A DNA stretch of 64,000 bases from Eucalyptus grandis (lineage: Eukaryota; Streptophyta; Magnoliopsida; Myrtales; Myrtaceae), in assembly GCF_016545825.1 (NCBI RefSeq), contig NC_052614.1, positions 58,287,864-58,351,863 of the forward strand, read 5' to 3'. How positions within the stretch are numbered: the stretch's first letter is position 1; every line of letters starts with the position of its first letter. Both the position numbers and the translations under genes were made by a program. Below are positions 1 through 12,100 of this stretch, one piece after another. Under the pieces are notes generated by a model that did no database searches, had not been told where the DNA came from, and saw nothing but the letters and a program-made list of their open reading frames with translations.

Positions 1-2252
1 GATGTCCTAGTATTTGACACTACATATAGGACCAACATATATGAAATGATATGTGCACATTTTGTTGGGGTTAATCACCATTGGAAGAATACTCTATTCG
101 GGTGTGCATTTTTTATGGACGATACTGCAGAATCATTTATTTGGTTATTTGAGGTGTTTTTGAAGTCTATGGGAAATAAGGCTCCAAAAACAATGTTTAC
201 TAATCAAGATGCAGCCATGGAAAAAGCCATTAGAACGGTATTTCCAAATACACAACACTGTTTATGCACTTGACATATTGGGAAAAATGCCAATAAAAAT
301 ATCCTACATCTTTACAACAATCCAAGTTTTAAGGATAAATATTTCTTCAGGCTTATGTATAGATGCAGATCAGAAAATGAATTTGAATCCACTTGGAAGG
401 AAATGGAAGAGGAGTGGCATACTGAGAATAACAATTGGCTTCGGAGATTATACGACATTTGACATAAATGGAGTTTAGCTTTTGATCGTGATACATTTAT
501 TTGTGGTATAACATCAAGCCAAAGGAGTGAAAGCACCAATAATGTCCTTCAACGTATGACGAAGAAGACATTACGTCTTATAGAATTTGTCACATACTAT
601 GAAGAATAACTAAAGCACATAAGAAAAGTGGAAAGTCAAGATGATTATGCCTCTCGTGGGAAACCCAAATTACAGGTTTCGAGTAATGGGATTTTGAACC
701 ATGCCGCTTCAGTGTATACACGCACCATTTTTAACAAATTCAATGCAGAATTTTTGGAAATTCTCTCTGAGAAAATTTCAAGTGTTACATTTGATTGATC
801 GATTTATTTATATACTCTCAAGTGTATGGGAAATCGACGTGAAAATATTGTCAGATTTGACCCTGCGGACTTTTCAGTCTCTTGTGAATGCAAATTATTT
901 GAAGCAAAAGGATGGTTGTGCCGTCATGCCTTGAAAGTGTTGACTGAGAATATGTCGGTTATGAGCATTACATCTGCTTATATTTTGAAAAGATGGACTA
1001 AAGGGGCCAAACAAGGGATTATAGGTGATGAATTTTATCCAATGTCACCAGGTTCATCTAAATTTAATCGATTTTCCACGTTAATGCAACAATCTTTTGA
1101 ACTGATGAATTTGGGAGCCGAAAGCATAAACATTATGGAAATAGTGTCGAAGAACATGAAAAATACGAAGGCTGAACTATTATCATACCAATCAAGTGTG
1201 GGTATGACTGATGAGGCTAATAATGATGATAATGAGGCCTTTTTGTGTGATGTCTCGGTGTTGGACCCCCTTCAAAGAAAAGGAAAGGGAATAGCTTATG
1301 AAAGGCTTAAAAGTTCAAGTGAGAAGAAAAAGAAGAAAAATCTAAGAAAGGAACACTCCCAATGCACATAAAAAGTTAAGGTGAATGAAATATTATTTTA
1401 GTAAAATTTTTCACTTATGTTACATGATGTCGATTAATATATTTATTACTTTGTAATGTAGAGTTGGCTGTCCAAGCAACACCCGATGATACTCATTTTC
1501 CAAATATTTCTAGTAATTCAAATAAGTTTCTATGTGCCTTTTATCCTAGCGGCATTGGTGGTCCAACGGTAAATTAAAATTTTCATAAGTCTGTATATCG
1601 TTCTTAGTCCTCCATTTGTATTTATATGTAATTAATTTGGTCAATTTTTATATAAATGCAACAGCCACCATATATTATGCCACCGGGAACTATGAGTGGA
1701 TTTTGTTTATTCCCTAATCAGGTACTTAATAATTTAGTGTATTAATTTAGTTATGATAGATTGTGTCTTTCTACAATTATAAAAAAGTCATCATTTGCAG
1801 AAGTTACAACCATTACAATAATCTAATTACATTATGCTAATGGAGTTATTTATTATATATAGATACAATCACCATACGTCATGCCGCTGAGGATTATGAA
1901 TAGATCTTCATCATTTACTAATCAGGTACTTAATATGAAATCATATTTAATCTTAGTTTTATTTCATTTTTTTGTTAGTATTGTAATCTTGTCAATGGTT
2001 TCTTCTAAATAGATGTTGGAGTACCATAATATATCTCATGGAATTATTTTGAGTCAGGTACAACTTGCCTTGCGTTTTGTCTCATAAGATTACTTGAGAA
2101 ATATTTAGCAACTTATTTAGTAAAAATAAATTGGTTATTCGTTTGTACATGAGTCATCAAACTCTTTTCAACATCTTGTGGTGAATGAATTGAACAATTC
2201 TGAAGAAGCGCGTATCAATTTGCCAAAACAGTCATTTCATGCAGAAAACTAA
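1..2252 (+). pseudogene. FAR1-RELATED SEQUENCE (FRS) gene, 5'-truncated by window edge, with nonsense codons
   Basis: Frame 1 reads from base 1 to 1371 through the MULE-transposase-like core (starting DVLVFDTTYRTN) to a SWIM zinc finger near 880-945 (motif CECKLFEAKGWLCRHAL, a C-x-C-xn-C-x-H pattern). This order is typical of the FAR1/FHY3/FRS family, plant transcription factors derived from Mutator transposases that act in the nucleus. Four in-frame stops break it, at 271-273, 460-462, 607-609 and 796-798, without any frameshift. Downstream, short exon-like segments (see 1665-2057) and a final open stretch ending SFHAEN and a stop at 2250-2252 look like the C-terminal region. The N-terminal FAR1 DNA-binding domain would lie before the window. 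Family assignment is strong; pseudogene status rests on the four stops. A decayed MULE transposase is the alternative, but the SWIM finger and spliced tail favour FRS. Confidence 0.8.
1665..2057 (+). other. Three repeated micro-exon-like segments of the FRS tail
   Basis: Segments 1665-1721, 1863-1925 and 2013-2057 are each preceded by AG, followed by GTAC, and are 57, 63 and 45 nt long, all multiples of three. The first two encode related peptides (PPYIMPPGTMSG and SPYVMPLRIMNR, each ending in NQ). Related segments with identical phase suggest exon duplication in the C-terminal, low-complexity part of the FRS gene. Whether they were spliced is inferred from borders only. Confidence 0.5.
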
Positions 2253-2348
2253 AGAGGTATTTCTTGAGCACTTGCCAGCTCTACAAGAGCTTCTTTTTAT
2301 GTGCTTGGGTGCGGTGTATTTATTAAATCTGCTAGGTTTAATGTCTTT

Positions 2349-3610
2349 TACCCCTAAGTAGACCCATTAAACGGGTGGGTCGGGTCGGGTCGGGTTTGGG
2401 TCAGGTCATAAATGGTCCGACCCAAAGCGACCCATTTAACCCGTTTATAACCCATTTATTGCAGTGCAAATTTTTTGACCCATACCCAACCCAACCTATA
2501 CCCAACCCATACCCGACCCATTTAACAAAACATAAAAAAGCTTATATATATATATATTAAAATGGTATTGCTAACATGATTTTATACAATACAAATTTAA
2601 AAAATAATTATTTAAAAATCAATTTTAATTATTTTTTATTTTTAAAAAAATTATTTTTAAATTATTTTTTTATTTTTAAAAAATTAAATTTTTAATTATT
2701 TTTAATTTTCTTTTTCTCTTTTCTTTTTTTTTTTCTTTTTCTTCTTCCTCTTCTTTGGCCGGCCGCCGGCCACGACGACGGCTGGCGATCGGCCACAAGC
2801 GAGCCGCTCGCCGGCTCACCGACGTCGACGAGCTCGAGCTCGCCCCTCGCCGGATCTGGCGAGGTTGGAGCCTCGCCCGACGCCGGCGAGTTCGAGTCTC
2901 GCCCGATCGGCGAGGATCGGGCCTCGCCGAACGTCGGCGAGACCTCCGCCTCGCCGGACGTCGGCGAGGCCTCCGCCTCGCCGGTTGGCAAGCTCAAGCC
3001 TCGCCGGACGTCGGCGAGGCCTTTGCCTCGCCGGATCTGGCGAGCTCGAGGCTCGCCGGCGTTAGGCGAGCTCGAGCTCGCCCCTCGCCAGATCCGGCGA
3101 GGCTCGAGCCTCACCCGACGCCGGCGAGTTCGCGTCTCGCCAGATCGGCGAGGCCTCCACTTGGCCAGATCCGGCGAGTTCGCGTCTCGCCTGATCGGCG
3201 AGGCCTCCGCTTGGCTAGATCCGGCGAACTCGAGCTCGCCTGACGCCAGCGAGCTCGAGGCTCGCCTGGCCGGTCGCCGGCCATCGCCGTGCCGGCGACC
3301 GGAGTTAGAAGAAAGAAAAAAAAAAGAAAGAAAAAATAATTATAATTTTGATTTTTATAAAAAAAAAAATTGTAAAATTAAAGAGAAGAGAGGGAGATAA
3401 TGAGGTTTGGAGTGAAAAATGGGTTGATAAATGGGTCATAAACGGGTCGAGAGTTGACCCGTTTAAAACCCATATATCTTAGTATTTACCCATTAAAACT
3501 TATTATGGGTGCTTTATAAGATAAAGCTTGACCCATTAATGACCCATTTAACCATAAATGGGTCCATAAATGGGTTGTGCAACCCATTTAACACCTCTAC
3601 CCCTAAGTAG
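2349..3610. mobile_element. Non-autonomous insertion with GC-rich core and flanking direct repeat
   Basis: The 13-bp sequence TACCCCTAAGTAG occurs at 2349-2361 and again at 3598-3610. An 8-bp duplication CCCCTAAG, with an element running from TAG to CTA, also fits and would be hAT-like. Both ends are built from GACCC/GGGTC and AACCCATTTA/TAAATGGGTT words in opposite orientation. Inside is AT-rich DNA, a pyrimidine tract (about 2705-2755), a GC-rich core made of GGCGAG/CTCGCC palindromic words (2756-3305), and a purine tract (3307-3345). Long Arg-rich open frames in the core result from composition and are not called as genes. Confidence 0.6.
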
Positions 3611-4997
3611 TATTACTTGAGAATCTCACTGATTGTCTCACATTTTTCAAACATTGTGAATATATGGCAACATCACATTTATTAATTGTTTTTCTGTGTT
3701 TACTAATTGTTCACCGGTTCGGGTGGTAACAAAGGTGGGAGGACTTGACGAGGTTACACTAGACAGTTTTATATGCACATCTTCAAATCCAAATGTCAAC
3801 AATGCTCCAATGGTAGGCTTTCATGTTGCAGTAGCAAATGATGAAGATCAGCCGAAAGACACAACAACCATTTCGATGACAGAACTTGCTGCTGGAGAAT
3901 TAGTTCAACAGTTCTTTCATAGTCTCATCCTGTTGAGATTAGAGTAGACTTTGGCCTCACTATCGCCACTTATTTCATTTGCGTTGCATCGATAATTGGA
4001 TACCCATCAAAGGTCTTGACCTTTATGTAGAAGTCCCAAAGTTCAAGTGAATTAATCTGGTCATGTATCTTTCATTTCATTTCTTTCATTTTTCAGTCTA
4101 TTGTGATATTTCAAAACTTTGCTCAATATGCTTTAAGAGAGCTTTTGCCTTCAAAATACAACACCTGTAAACATATCCAAACAAAAGTGAGAAGTTACGC
4201 AGGATGTACTATATTTCTCTCTCACAAAATGCATCTTCATGGAAAGAAATGGCTTTTTATAATATATAAAGCTTCCAGTTTTCTAACTTGATCAGGTGTT
4301 TATTTTTTTGTATTGCCATGCATTATCTATGTTGGTTGATTTGCAAGAACCCGTGCTTCAATTTTTCGTCATTGTGAAATGTCCTAAGTAGTTGCGCAAC
4401 AAAACCTATTCCATAACGTCAAAGATGTCTAGGGGAGGAGCCAAAAATTTCCAAAAACAACGACATTATCTTTGCAAAAGGCTATAGCAACTCCCGAGTT
4501 TCTCAAAACCACCAACTTAAGGTGGGTAGCCATTAGATATGTTGCTATCGTATTAGCTTTATTCTAAAAAATAAAGCATTGTTCCTTAGGGTAGACGTAA
4601 ATTGTAATTAGGGAGAATCACATCTCTTTATATGCTTGACTTCTTCACAATGAACTAGCATCAATAAATATAACATTAGATACCACATTTAATCCACCAA
4701 GCCATTTCAAGGTCATTAAACCACTAGCATCAACAAGAAAAATAAAAGTTGGACATAGTCACAAATCGAGTTTACTTATAATAGCCGTACACAATATAAA
4801 AGCCCCCATCTAAAGGTCATTAAACCACAATACAAGTTGTCGTGCTCTCCCCCCCTCCTCCAGGCGCAGTCATCTTCATTCTTCAAAAGGAACAAAATTA
4901 GAGGGCCACCAAAAAACAACATAAAAAATTCCTAGCCCAAATCAATTAGGCTAGAAAACAGGCGTGTGTTCACATGTCTAAAGGCAAATAAAATTAC
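3611..4997. other. Intergenic, no recognisable gene
   Basis: AT-rich sequence. A short open frame at 3696-3947 (83 codons) and another at 4103-4291 show no motif I recognise. The first could be a remnant of the FRS-associated region interrupted by the 2349-3610 insertion, but nothing supports that directly. Confidence 0.4.
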
Positions 4998-5364
4998 CTA
5001 AGCTAGCAACATTACAATTTCAACCAACCACTTTCTCTGGATAAGTAGTGCTAATAAAATAACAAATAATAAACAAACAAAAAGTAGCGAGGCATTTAGC
5101 TTCTCCAACAAATGCTTAATGTCTTTCATGTCATCTTCAAGTTTTGTGGGTGAAGCCTTCGTGATAGAAGGCACATCATTTGTAGGGTGACACCAGGCAA
5201 AGAATTCACATTTTTTTATCCTCACAATTGTAGTAGAGCTTCTCTTTGTTGCTTGTAGACTCCAAAATTCTCACGGCAGCACGCTTGCCACAATCACACC
5301 TTTTATTTTGAAAGGTGAGTCTGCTCGAAATATCCTTACCCTTATTCACACTAGATGACGACAT
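4998..5364 (-). pseudogene. GRF-type zinc-finger small membrane protein, frameshifted
   Basis: Read on the minus strand from the ATG at 5364 (MSSSSVNKGK), the protein shows the first half of a GRF zinc finger (CDCGKRAAVRI ... KLYYNC). The second half (CEFFAWCHP) lies in the next frame, and the break falls in an A7 run at about 5212-5218. After the finger come a short polar/coiled segment (KLEDDMKDIKHLLEKLNAS) and one hydrophobic helix (LLFVCLLFVILLALLI) near the C-terminus, the standard layout of the small plant GRF proteins of roughly 120 aa. These proteins are abundant, often repeat-associated, and of unknown biochemical role; GRF fingers of other proteins bind nucleic acid. One extra A could be a true lesion or a sequencing error in the homopolymer. 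Confidence 0.65.
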
Positions 5365-6004
5365 GATATACCTGCAATATAACCATGTTATTTCTTGTTC
5401 GATTGTTAATATGAAATCATTCATATTGTGCTTCATCTATGTCAGCCTCACACAACACTATAAGTCACTTAAACTGCAAAGATCACTTCATGGGACTATA
5501 AATTGGAATAGCTTAATAGACAATACAGGAGATAAGGTCACCTAGAAAAGGTGCAGCTTCATCATACCCAATTTTTTTTTAATCATTCAAGTAAGGTAAT
5601 GATGTTCTTTTTCCTTTTTTATGCTTAACTAACATCAACCTTTTAGAATTTACGATGAAAAGTATCTGAGATTGTCGAATTCCTGTATTCTAGATTAAGC
5701 AAATTGAGACAAGCAGCAAACCACCAAATCGACCTCAAACCTAATTTTCGAATGCAAAAATTCACAACTAAAAAATTCTATGCAAGTTGAAATAAAATTA
5801 AACTCAGCAATATTTTTGTTGCAAGCAATGGCCAAAGGAAGCCTAGGTAGATGTAGACAATGGAGGCGATAAAGGTGCAGTTTCATCGGATTTTATTTAT
5901 TCTTGATGATGATATTTTTCAACCTTTTAGAGCAGGATTTTATAACATTGGTATTGGTATAAAGCAGGAATGCTACATATAGTGCGCGACCTGATGATAC
6001 TTTG
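5365..6004. other. Intergenic, nothing recognised
   Basis: AT-rich DNA upstream of the GRF-finger gene. It may hold that gene's leader, but no convincing promoter motif or open frame was found. Confidence 0.4.
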
Positions 6005-6195
6005 TAATGTAGAGTGCGCAACCCTCAGTATCTGAATGGGCAAATACATGCAACACCCTTTTTATGGCAATAATAAAGGAAGAAAGAAACACTTACGTTC
6101 AAAAGAAAAGGATCTGGACGAGCTCGCCACCGAGCTCAAAATAGCCGAGACCCCGCTCACCACCTGCACCCGCCGAGCACAAAAGCCAGAGGGCA
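6005..6195 (+). repeat. Dispersed copy of the 7.4-7.8 kb repeat
   Basis: Bases about 6010-6055 (ACCCTCAGTATCTGAA and following) match 7445-7485, and about 6115-6190 (GATCTGGACGAGCTC and following) match the 156-bp unit at 7580-7680. The two blocks are in the same order as at 7.4-7.8 kb but are separated by unrelated sequence, so this is a diverged, rearranged copy. Confidence 0.65.
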
Positions 6196-7440
6196 TATGC
6201 TATTAAATCGGCGACCAAAAGCAGTAGGCAAACAACCTGAAAATCAAGCCAAGGTCAATGTATCATTCAAATATATAAACAGCAAAAGGAATTTCGACAT
6301 GTGAGATTTGAACAGCCTATCGATATTGCAGAAATCAACCCCAATTAAGAGAAGGTATTAGCTGCATAAACAATGCAACTAAGAACATGCGCTTCCACTT
6401 AATATCATAAAAGTGCAAGATCACTACACATATTATCATAAGCACAAGATAGTTTCCCTTAGTTGGCGGCTTCATGATGAGATGCTATAAGTCTTAAAGC
6501 AATGGAAAATTTACAATAAGACTGACGCCACCATTCTCCCACACGAAAGTAAGCAGAGATAGCACTTTCAAGCAGTCTTTTCTATCAGACTGTTGAATAA
6601 TGCTCCCAGACACAATACATTGAACATTGCCTTTCATGTGCCTAGGAAATATCTGCTTGAAAGACAACTCAAAGGATAAAGAGCCCGTCCCTTATTATGA
6701 CTTAAGTGGAGAAATTACACATGGAAACTTATTTTCTCTCATGGTGCACCTTCGACCCTTCTGTTCACTCATCTCAGTACTTGCACAGTCCACATGTCCA
6801 AGGTTACTAGAAACTCCAAAAAAGCAAAGCAGCTCCAAGAAAACAATGATCATCAAAGATATGGCTAGGCAAAAGCAAGGCTCTGTACTTTTAATTGGTT
6901 AAAAGGATTCCTTGAATAGATGCGAAACCCCTCATATGAAATGGGAAAGAATGTATGTATCATGAGTATGACAATAGTTACGATCTGCATGAGAAAGAAC
7001 ATCATGAGCTCTTCACACAACAATATCTCAAGTATTTGCTATCATAAGCTGGGTAGAACTCATACAATTTGCAAAAGTACGACAAGTTCTGCAGTTTGAT
7101 CAATGTAACACCATAGAAAAGATAATGGTCCTCGCGGAAGAGACCACCCGGATCAATCAATCGGAATGCAAGTCGTAGCTGTAGTCGTTGTAAAAGACGG
7201 CGGTTTCGCTGCTGCTGCCGCCGTCGTCGTCTTTGGAGTCGGAGGAGTCGTCAAAGATGTAGGAGTAATAGTTGGAGTCGGGCGGGGGCACACATAGGAA
7301 GGTCCAGATGAAAAGGGCGACGCAACCCAGCTGGTGGAGAGGGAACCAGCAGACGAGATCGAGCAGCTGGTCGCTGCTCACCCGCTCACCCGCTCCGCGA
7401 TCGGAATGCAGACCGCGCTCTGCCACACGTGGGTAGAAGA
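6196..7440. other. Intergenic, no supported gene
   Basis: No domain was recognised. An open frame at 6627-6902 (+) lacks any familiar motif. A minus-strand frame (7157-7492) contains one hydrophobic stretch (LGCVALFIWTFLCVPPP) followed by an acidic Ser/Asp tail. It might be the end of a small membrane protein gene, but its upstream part runs into tandem repeats and I could not identify it. Confidence 0.35.
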
Positions 7441-7481
7441 GTGCACGACCCTCAGTATCTGAACGGGCAAATACGTGCAAC

Positions 7482-7845
7482 ACCACCCGCACCCGCTGAG
7501 CATAAAAGCCGGAGATTCAAGGCGGGGTGGTTCGTCGGACGGCGGCCTCCCTCGTTCGTCGGAGGAAGAGCGGCAATGGAGCGCACCAAGGATCTCGACG
7601 GGCTCACCACTGAGCTCGAAATGGCCGAGACCACCCTCACCACCCGCACCCGCCAAGCACAAAAGCCAGAGATTCAAGGCGGCGTGGTTCATCGAACGGC
7701 GGCCTCCTCGTCCGTTGGAGGAAGAGCGGCAATGGAGCGCACCGAGGATCTCGACGGGCTCACCACCGAGCTCGAAATGGCCGAGACCACCCTTACCACC
7801 CACACCCGCCGAGCACAAGGCCAGAGATTCAAGCCCGTGGTTCGT
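7482..7845 (+). repeat. 156-bp GC-rich tandem repeat, about 2.3 units
   Basis: ATGGAGCGCACC starts at 7576 and 7732 (period 156 bp = 52 codons), with a partial preceding unit. Each unit reads MERT(K/E)DLDGLTTELEMAE on the plus strand with G/C-rich third positions, so it may derive from a duplicated first exon. No family recognised. The opposite strand is also open, which is expected with this composition. Confidence 0.7.
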
Positions 7846-8949
7846 CGGACGGCAGCCTCCCTCGTTCGTCAGAGGAAAAGCAAAGAACAGAGGAGTTCGG
7901 TTCAATGGAGAGAGGGAGAGAGAGAGAGAGTTGCGTTCAAAATTTTCGTGGGAACGTGAAGATGCGAAGGAAATATTTGGTGGGCTCCACCAAATATTTC
8001 CTTCCAGGGGAGTTCCGTTCCTTGCAGAGTTGAATGACAGGACAAGACGTGCAGGAGGAGAGAGAAATTAAGTTTCCGTCAACTTTGCTCCGTTCCTTTT
8101 CGAAAGTAACCGCGACGAGCTCGGACTCCAGCGTGGCTGCCATTGGACAGGTGTCGCCCGATGAATGGACTCGAAGGAAGACACGTTGGAGTCAAAGCTG
8201 CAGCCAATATTTTCTCAAGAAAGAGGGGTTCGGTCACGTGGGGTTGGGGGAGAAGAAAGAGGAGAGAGAAGAAGAGATAAGTGAGAAAGAAGAAGAGGTT
8301 TGAAAAGTCAAAGTGAAAAAGAAAGAGAGAGAAGCCAAATTGAATTTGGCAAGGGGATTCACTCGGTGATGAGGGGAATCGCACGAGGGGGAGGGGAGAG
8401 GAGAGAGAAAAGGGAGAGAGAGAAAAGGGAGAGAGAGAAAAAAGAAAAGAAAAGAATAATACTATTCTCATTTTTCTTTTCTCTTTCCATTTCCCTTTCT
8501 ATTTTCTTTTGGTCTTCGATTTTTCCTCCAATAATTTCTTTATTGAAATTTCGGACTCGTCGATAATTTGACGGACGATGAGACGAGGTCCTAAAAATGA
8601 ATTATGACACGCTCGAATATTCAATTCCCAAAACCGAATTAAATTTCATGGTTAAAATTGACCGGACGTGATTTTAGTCCAATCCAACCAATTAGGTAGC
8701 TTTTAGCGATTTTACAGCGGATATATCCCTTAACGGCTTTACCAAATAGGTTAGTTAACTCGTGAGTGATCAGCTTAGAGAAAAAGGACCATAGGCGCGC
8801 CGACGATATGCACATTTCATTTTATCGAAACGGGATCGAATTTCATGATGTCACACGGCAAGTAGCCATCTCCGCTCCTCATAGAGGAGCACGGGCAGAG
8901 GAAAAGAGGCAGATCTAGGGTGTCAAAGAACCCTAGAAATATAAAAAAA
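7846..8949. other. Intergenic with purine-rich stretches
   Basis: Contains (GA)n at about 7910-7932, a long purine tract at about 8240-8460 followed by a pyrimidine tract, and a non-repetitive stretch at 8560-8880 with short open frames only. The last part resembles retrotransposon non-coding DNA in character, but no second copy or terminal repeat is present, so it is left unclassified. Confidence 0.35.
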
Positions 8950-9194
8950 AAAACCACCGACGGCCCAGATTTCATTCAACAATCGGACAATTCACACTTA
9001 TTTTTGGGAGCGACTGGATCCGAGGGCTCGTGAAGCATCAGTCTTTGGGGATTGGACGGTTCACATGGAGTGAACTTCCATGGGCCGGATGGCCCATGCG
9101 ACACTTTCTTCGATGGACCGGACAGTTAGTATGGCCCAACTTTGGCTCAGGTTTTTCAGCCCACGACCAGGCCCTCCTCAGCTGAAAAAAAATA

Positions 9195-12100
9195 GTGGCC
9201 CAAAAGGAAAAGGTAAATTGTATTGTGATTATTGCAAATGTCCATACCATACAATTGAAAACTATTGGAAATAACATGGAAAACCAGGAGAAAAGGAAAA
9301 AGGGAAGTTTTCAACAGTTTTTCAGGTATCGGGCCAACAAATGGGAAAATCAATTACTCATGAACAATATCAGGAGCTGATGGGAGCATTGAGGAAATTG
9401 GATGTTTCTGATAAAGCTGGAAGCTTTACAGATACATCTTAGTGTTTGATGAACTCAATTTTGCATAATGCATTGATTATTGATTCAGGTGCTAATGACA
9501 ATATAGTTAGCAATAAGGTTTACTTTTCCGACGTTAAGAAGTTGTCTTACCCCAGATCAGTACAACTTCCAAATGGAAACACCACTAAAGTCATCATGTC
9601 TAGCACTGTGAATCTTAGTTTTCTTATTACACTTCAAAATGTATTTTATGTCCCTGATTTCCATTTCAACCTCATATTAGTTTCCTAAGTTTGTGAAGAA
9701 AATTCATGTCACATCCTATTCCATTCTGATAATTGCTTCTTTCAAGCCATTTCGACTAGCAAACTGATGGGCTTGGGTAGAGTCGATCAAGAGCTGTATT
9801 TTTGGATGGATTTTCCACAACGTTTTAAATTACTCCCTGTTGAACTCAGTAAATTATTGTGTAATGCTACTACCAATGATATGAATTTTCTTTATTATCA
9901 AAGATTGGGTCACAGTGCATCATTTCCCTGTCCTCAGTGCCCCATCTGCCCCATGGCAAAACAAACTCATGCTCCTTTCCAAAGTAGTACTTCCCGAGAA
10001 GATGATCTTTTTTCTCTAATCCATGCTGATGTTTGGGGGCCCTATCGTGCTTTGAATCATGATGGGTCTCGATTTTTCCTCACAATCGTAGATGATTTCT
10101 CCCATGCGACATGGATATTTCTCATGCAGTCTAAAAATCGGGTTCTTTCACATCTGAGAACTTTCCTGTCATTGTCAAAAACTCAATTTTGAAAAATAAT
10201 CCGTTGGATTCGAACTGATAATGGTAGAGAGTTTTCAATGGTTAATGTGCTTCTCTATTTTCGCTAAATGGAATCTTGCATGAGAGTTCATGTACTTATA
10301 CACCCTAGCAAAATGGAGTTGTTATGAAAAAGCATTGTCACCTCTTAGAAGTAGCATGTGCCTTTAAGTTTCAAGCATCTAGTCCTAAGAACTTTTGGGG
10401 AGATTGTGTGATCACAGCAGCATATCTGATCAATCGCATGCCATCACACATTCTGAAAAGGAAGACACCTTTTGAGTTATTATATGGAAGGGAATTATAT
10501 CTGAGTCATCTAAGAGTTTTTGGGTGTCTATGTTATGTGACTACAGTGGGGCATAGGGATAAAATGGCACCTTGTGCTCATCAATGCATATTTATGGGCT
10601 ATCCAGCCTTAAAAAGGGGGTATCGGATTTACGCACCATGTACAGGAGAATTTACTGTAAGCAAGGATATTGTCTTTCATGAGGATATTTTTCCTTTCCA
10701 AAATCTCACTTCTTCATCTGAAGATGAGAAGACAACTAATAAGCGATTCTTATTGGAAGAAGATTTATCTTCTGGAGGAACATTTATTATTACTTATCCT
10801 CCAAAACCAACTGGTGTATCGCCTCCAATGCCTATTGAGATCTCTACGGGTCATTCTATTGAAGAACCTCTTGAAGAGCCAGCACAGTTGACAGGTCATT
10901 TCATAGAAGAGTTAGCGCAGTTGATGGACCCTTTGGAAGCAAGCCATATTGAAGTAAGCCCTAATGAAGAATCATCCTCAATACAACATGAGCCGCCACG
11001 GCGTCCTAGTCGCATTACTCATCCACCGACTTGGACTAAGGATTATATATGTGGTTCTTCAAGATCGTCATGTACTCGTTACCCTATCTCATCTTATATT
11101 TCATTTGATAGGCTATCACCAGAACATTTGTGTTGCATAAGCCGTATTTTTTAAGAACGAGAGCCTTATAGTTATAACGAGGCAAGAGATGATCCTCATT
11201 AGCAAAAGGCCATGGAGGTTGAGTTACATGCTTTGATAGAAAATCACACTTGGGATGTCGTACCATTGCCTGTTGATCGCAAACCTATTGGATGTGAATG
11301 GGTATATAAGATTAAATACAGAGCAGATGGTTCAGTAGAAAGGTATAAGGCCCGATTGTCGATTGGTAGCCAAAGGCTTTACACAGCAAGAATGTTTTGA
11401 CTACCATGAAACATTTTCGCCCGTTGCAATGGATGTCACAGTTTGTTCTTTTCTATCGGTTGTTGCTTTTCGTGACTGGCCGTTGCACCAAATGGATGTC
11501 CACAGTGCTTTTTGCATGGTGATCTAGATGAAGAAATCTACATGGATCTTCCACTAGGATTACGGAAATAGGGGGAGTCTAAGGTATGCCGTCTCTGCAA
11601 ATCTCTCTATGGACTAAAGCAAGCCTCTTGACAATGGTACGCCAAGTTCACTAATGCACTTATGGCTACTGAATTCAAACAATCCAAATATGACTATGCT
11701 CTATTCACTTGGACAAGAGGTATGCTGTCTATTTACTTGATGATTTATGTTGATGACATACTTATCATGGGAAATAATGATTCTGCTACGAAGAAACTTA
11801 AAGAGTATCTACATTCCACCTTCCATATCAAAGATTTAGGGCCGCCTAAGTATTTTCTTGGAATTGAGATAGCTCGTTCAGATCAGGGAATCTCTCTCAA
11901 TCAGCGGAAATTCGTAATGGAGATTATATCAAAAGTAGGACTGTCAAGCTATAGACCAGCCATTATCTCTATTGAGAAAAATGCCAAGCTGACTTCTGTC
12001 GACTATGATGCGGGCATATCTTCTTCTTCTTCTGATGATGATCCATTATTAAAAGATCCGTCGGGATACTAGAGACTCGTGGTAAAACTTATTTATCTCA

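Noticed and set aside
2692..3400. Several long Arg/Ala-rich open frames on both strands
   Set aside because: They follow from the palindromic GC-rich core of an insertion: several frames are open at once, with no domain and a low-complexity product.
8079..8566. Ser/Leu/Phe-rich and Lys/Glu-rich ORFs
   Set aside because: Translation of complementary purine and pyrimidine tracts.
8560..8880. Possible Gypsy LTR remnant
   Set aside because: Composition is suggestive, but no paired repeat, primer site or polypurine tract was found.
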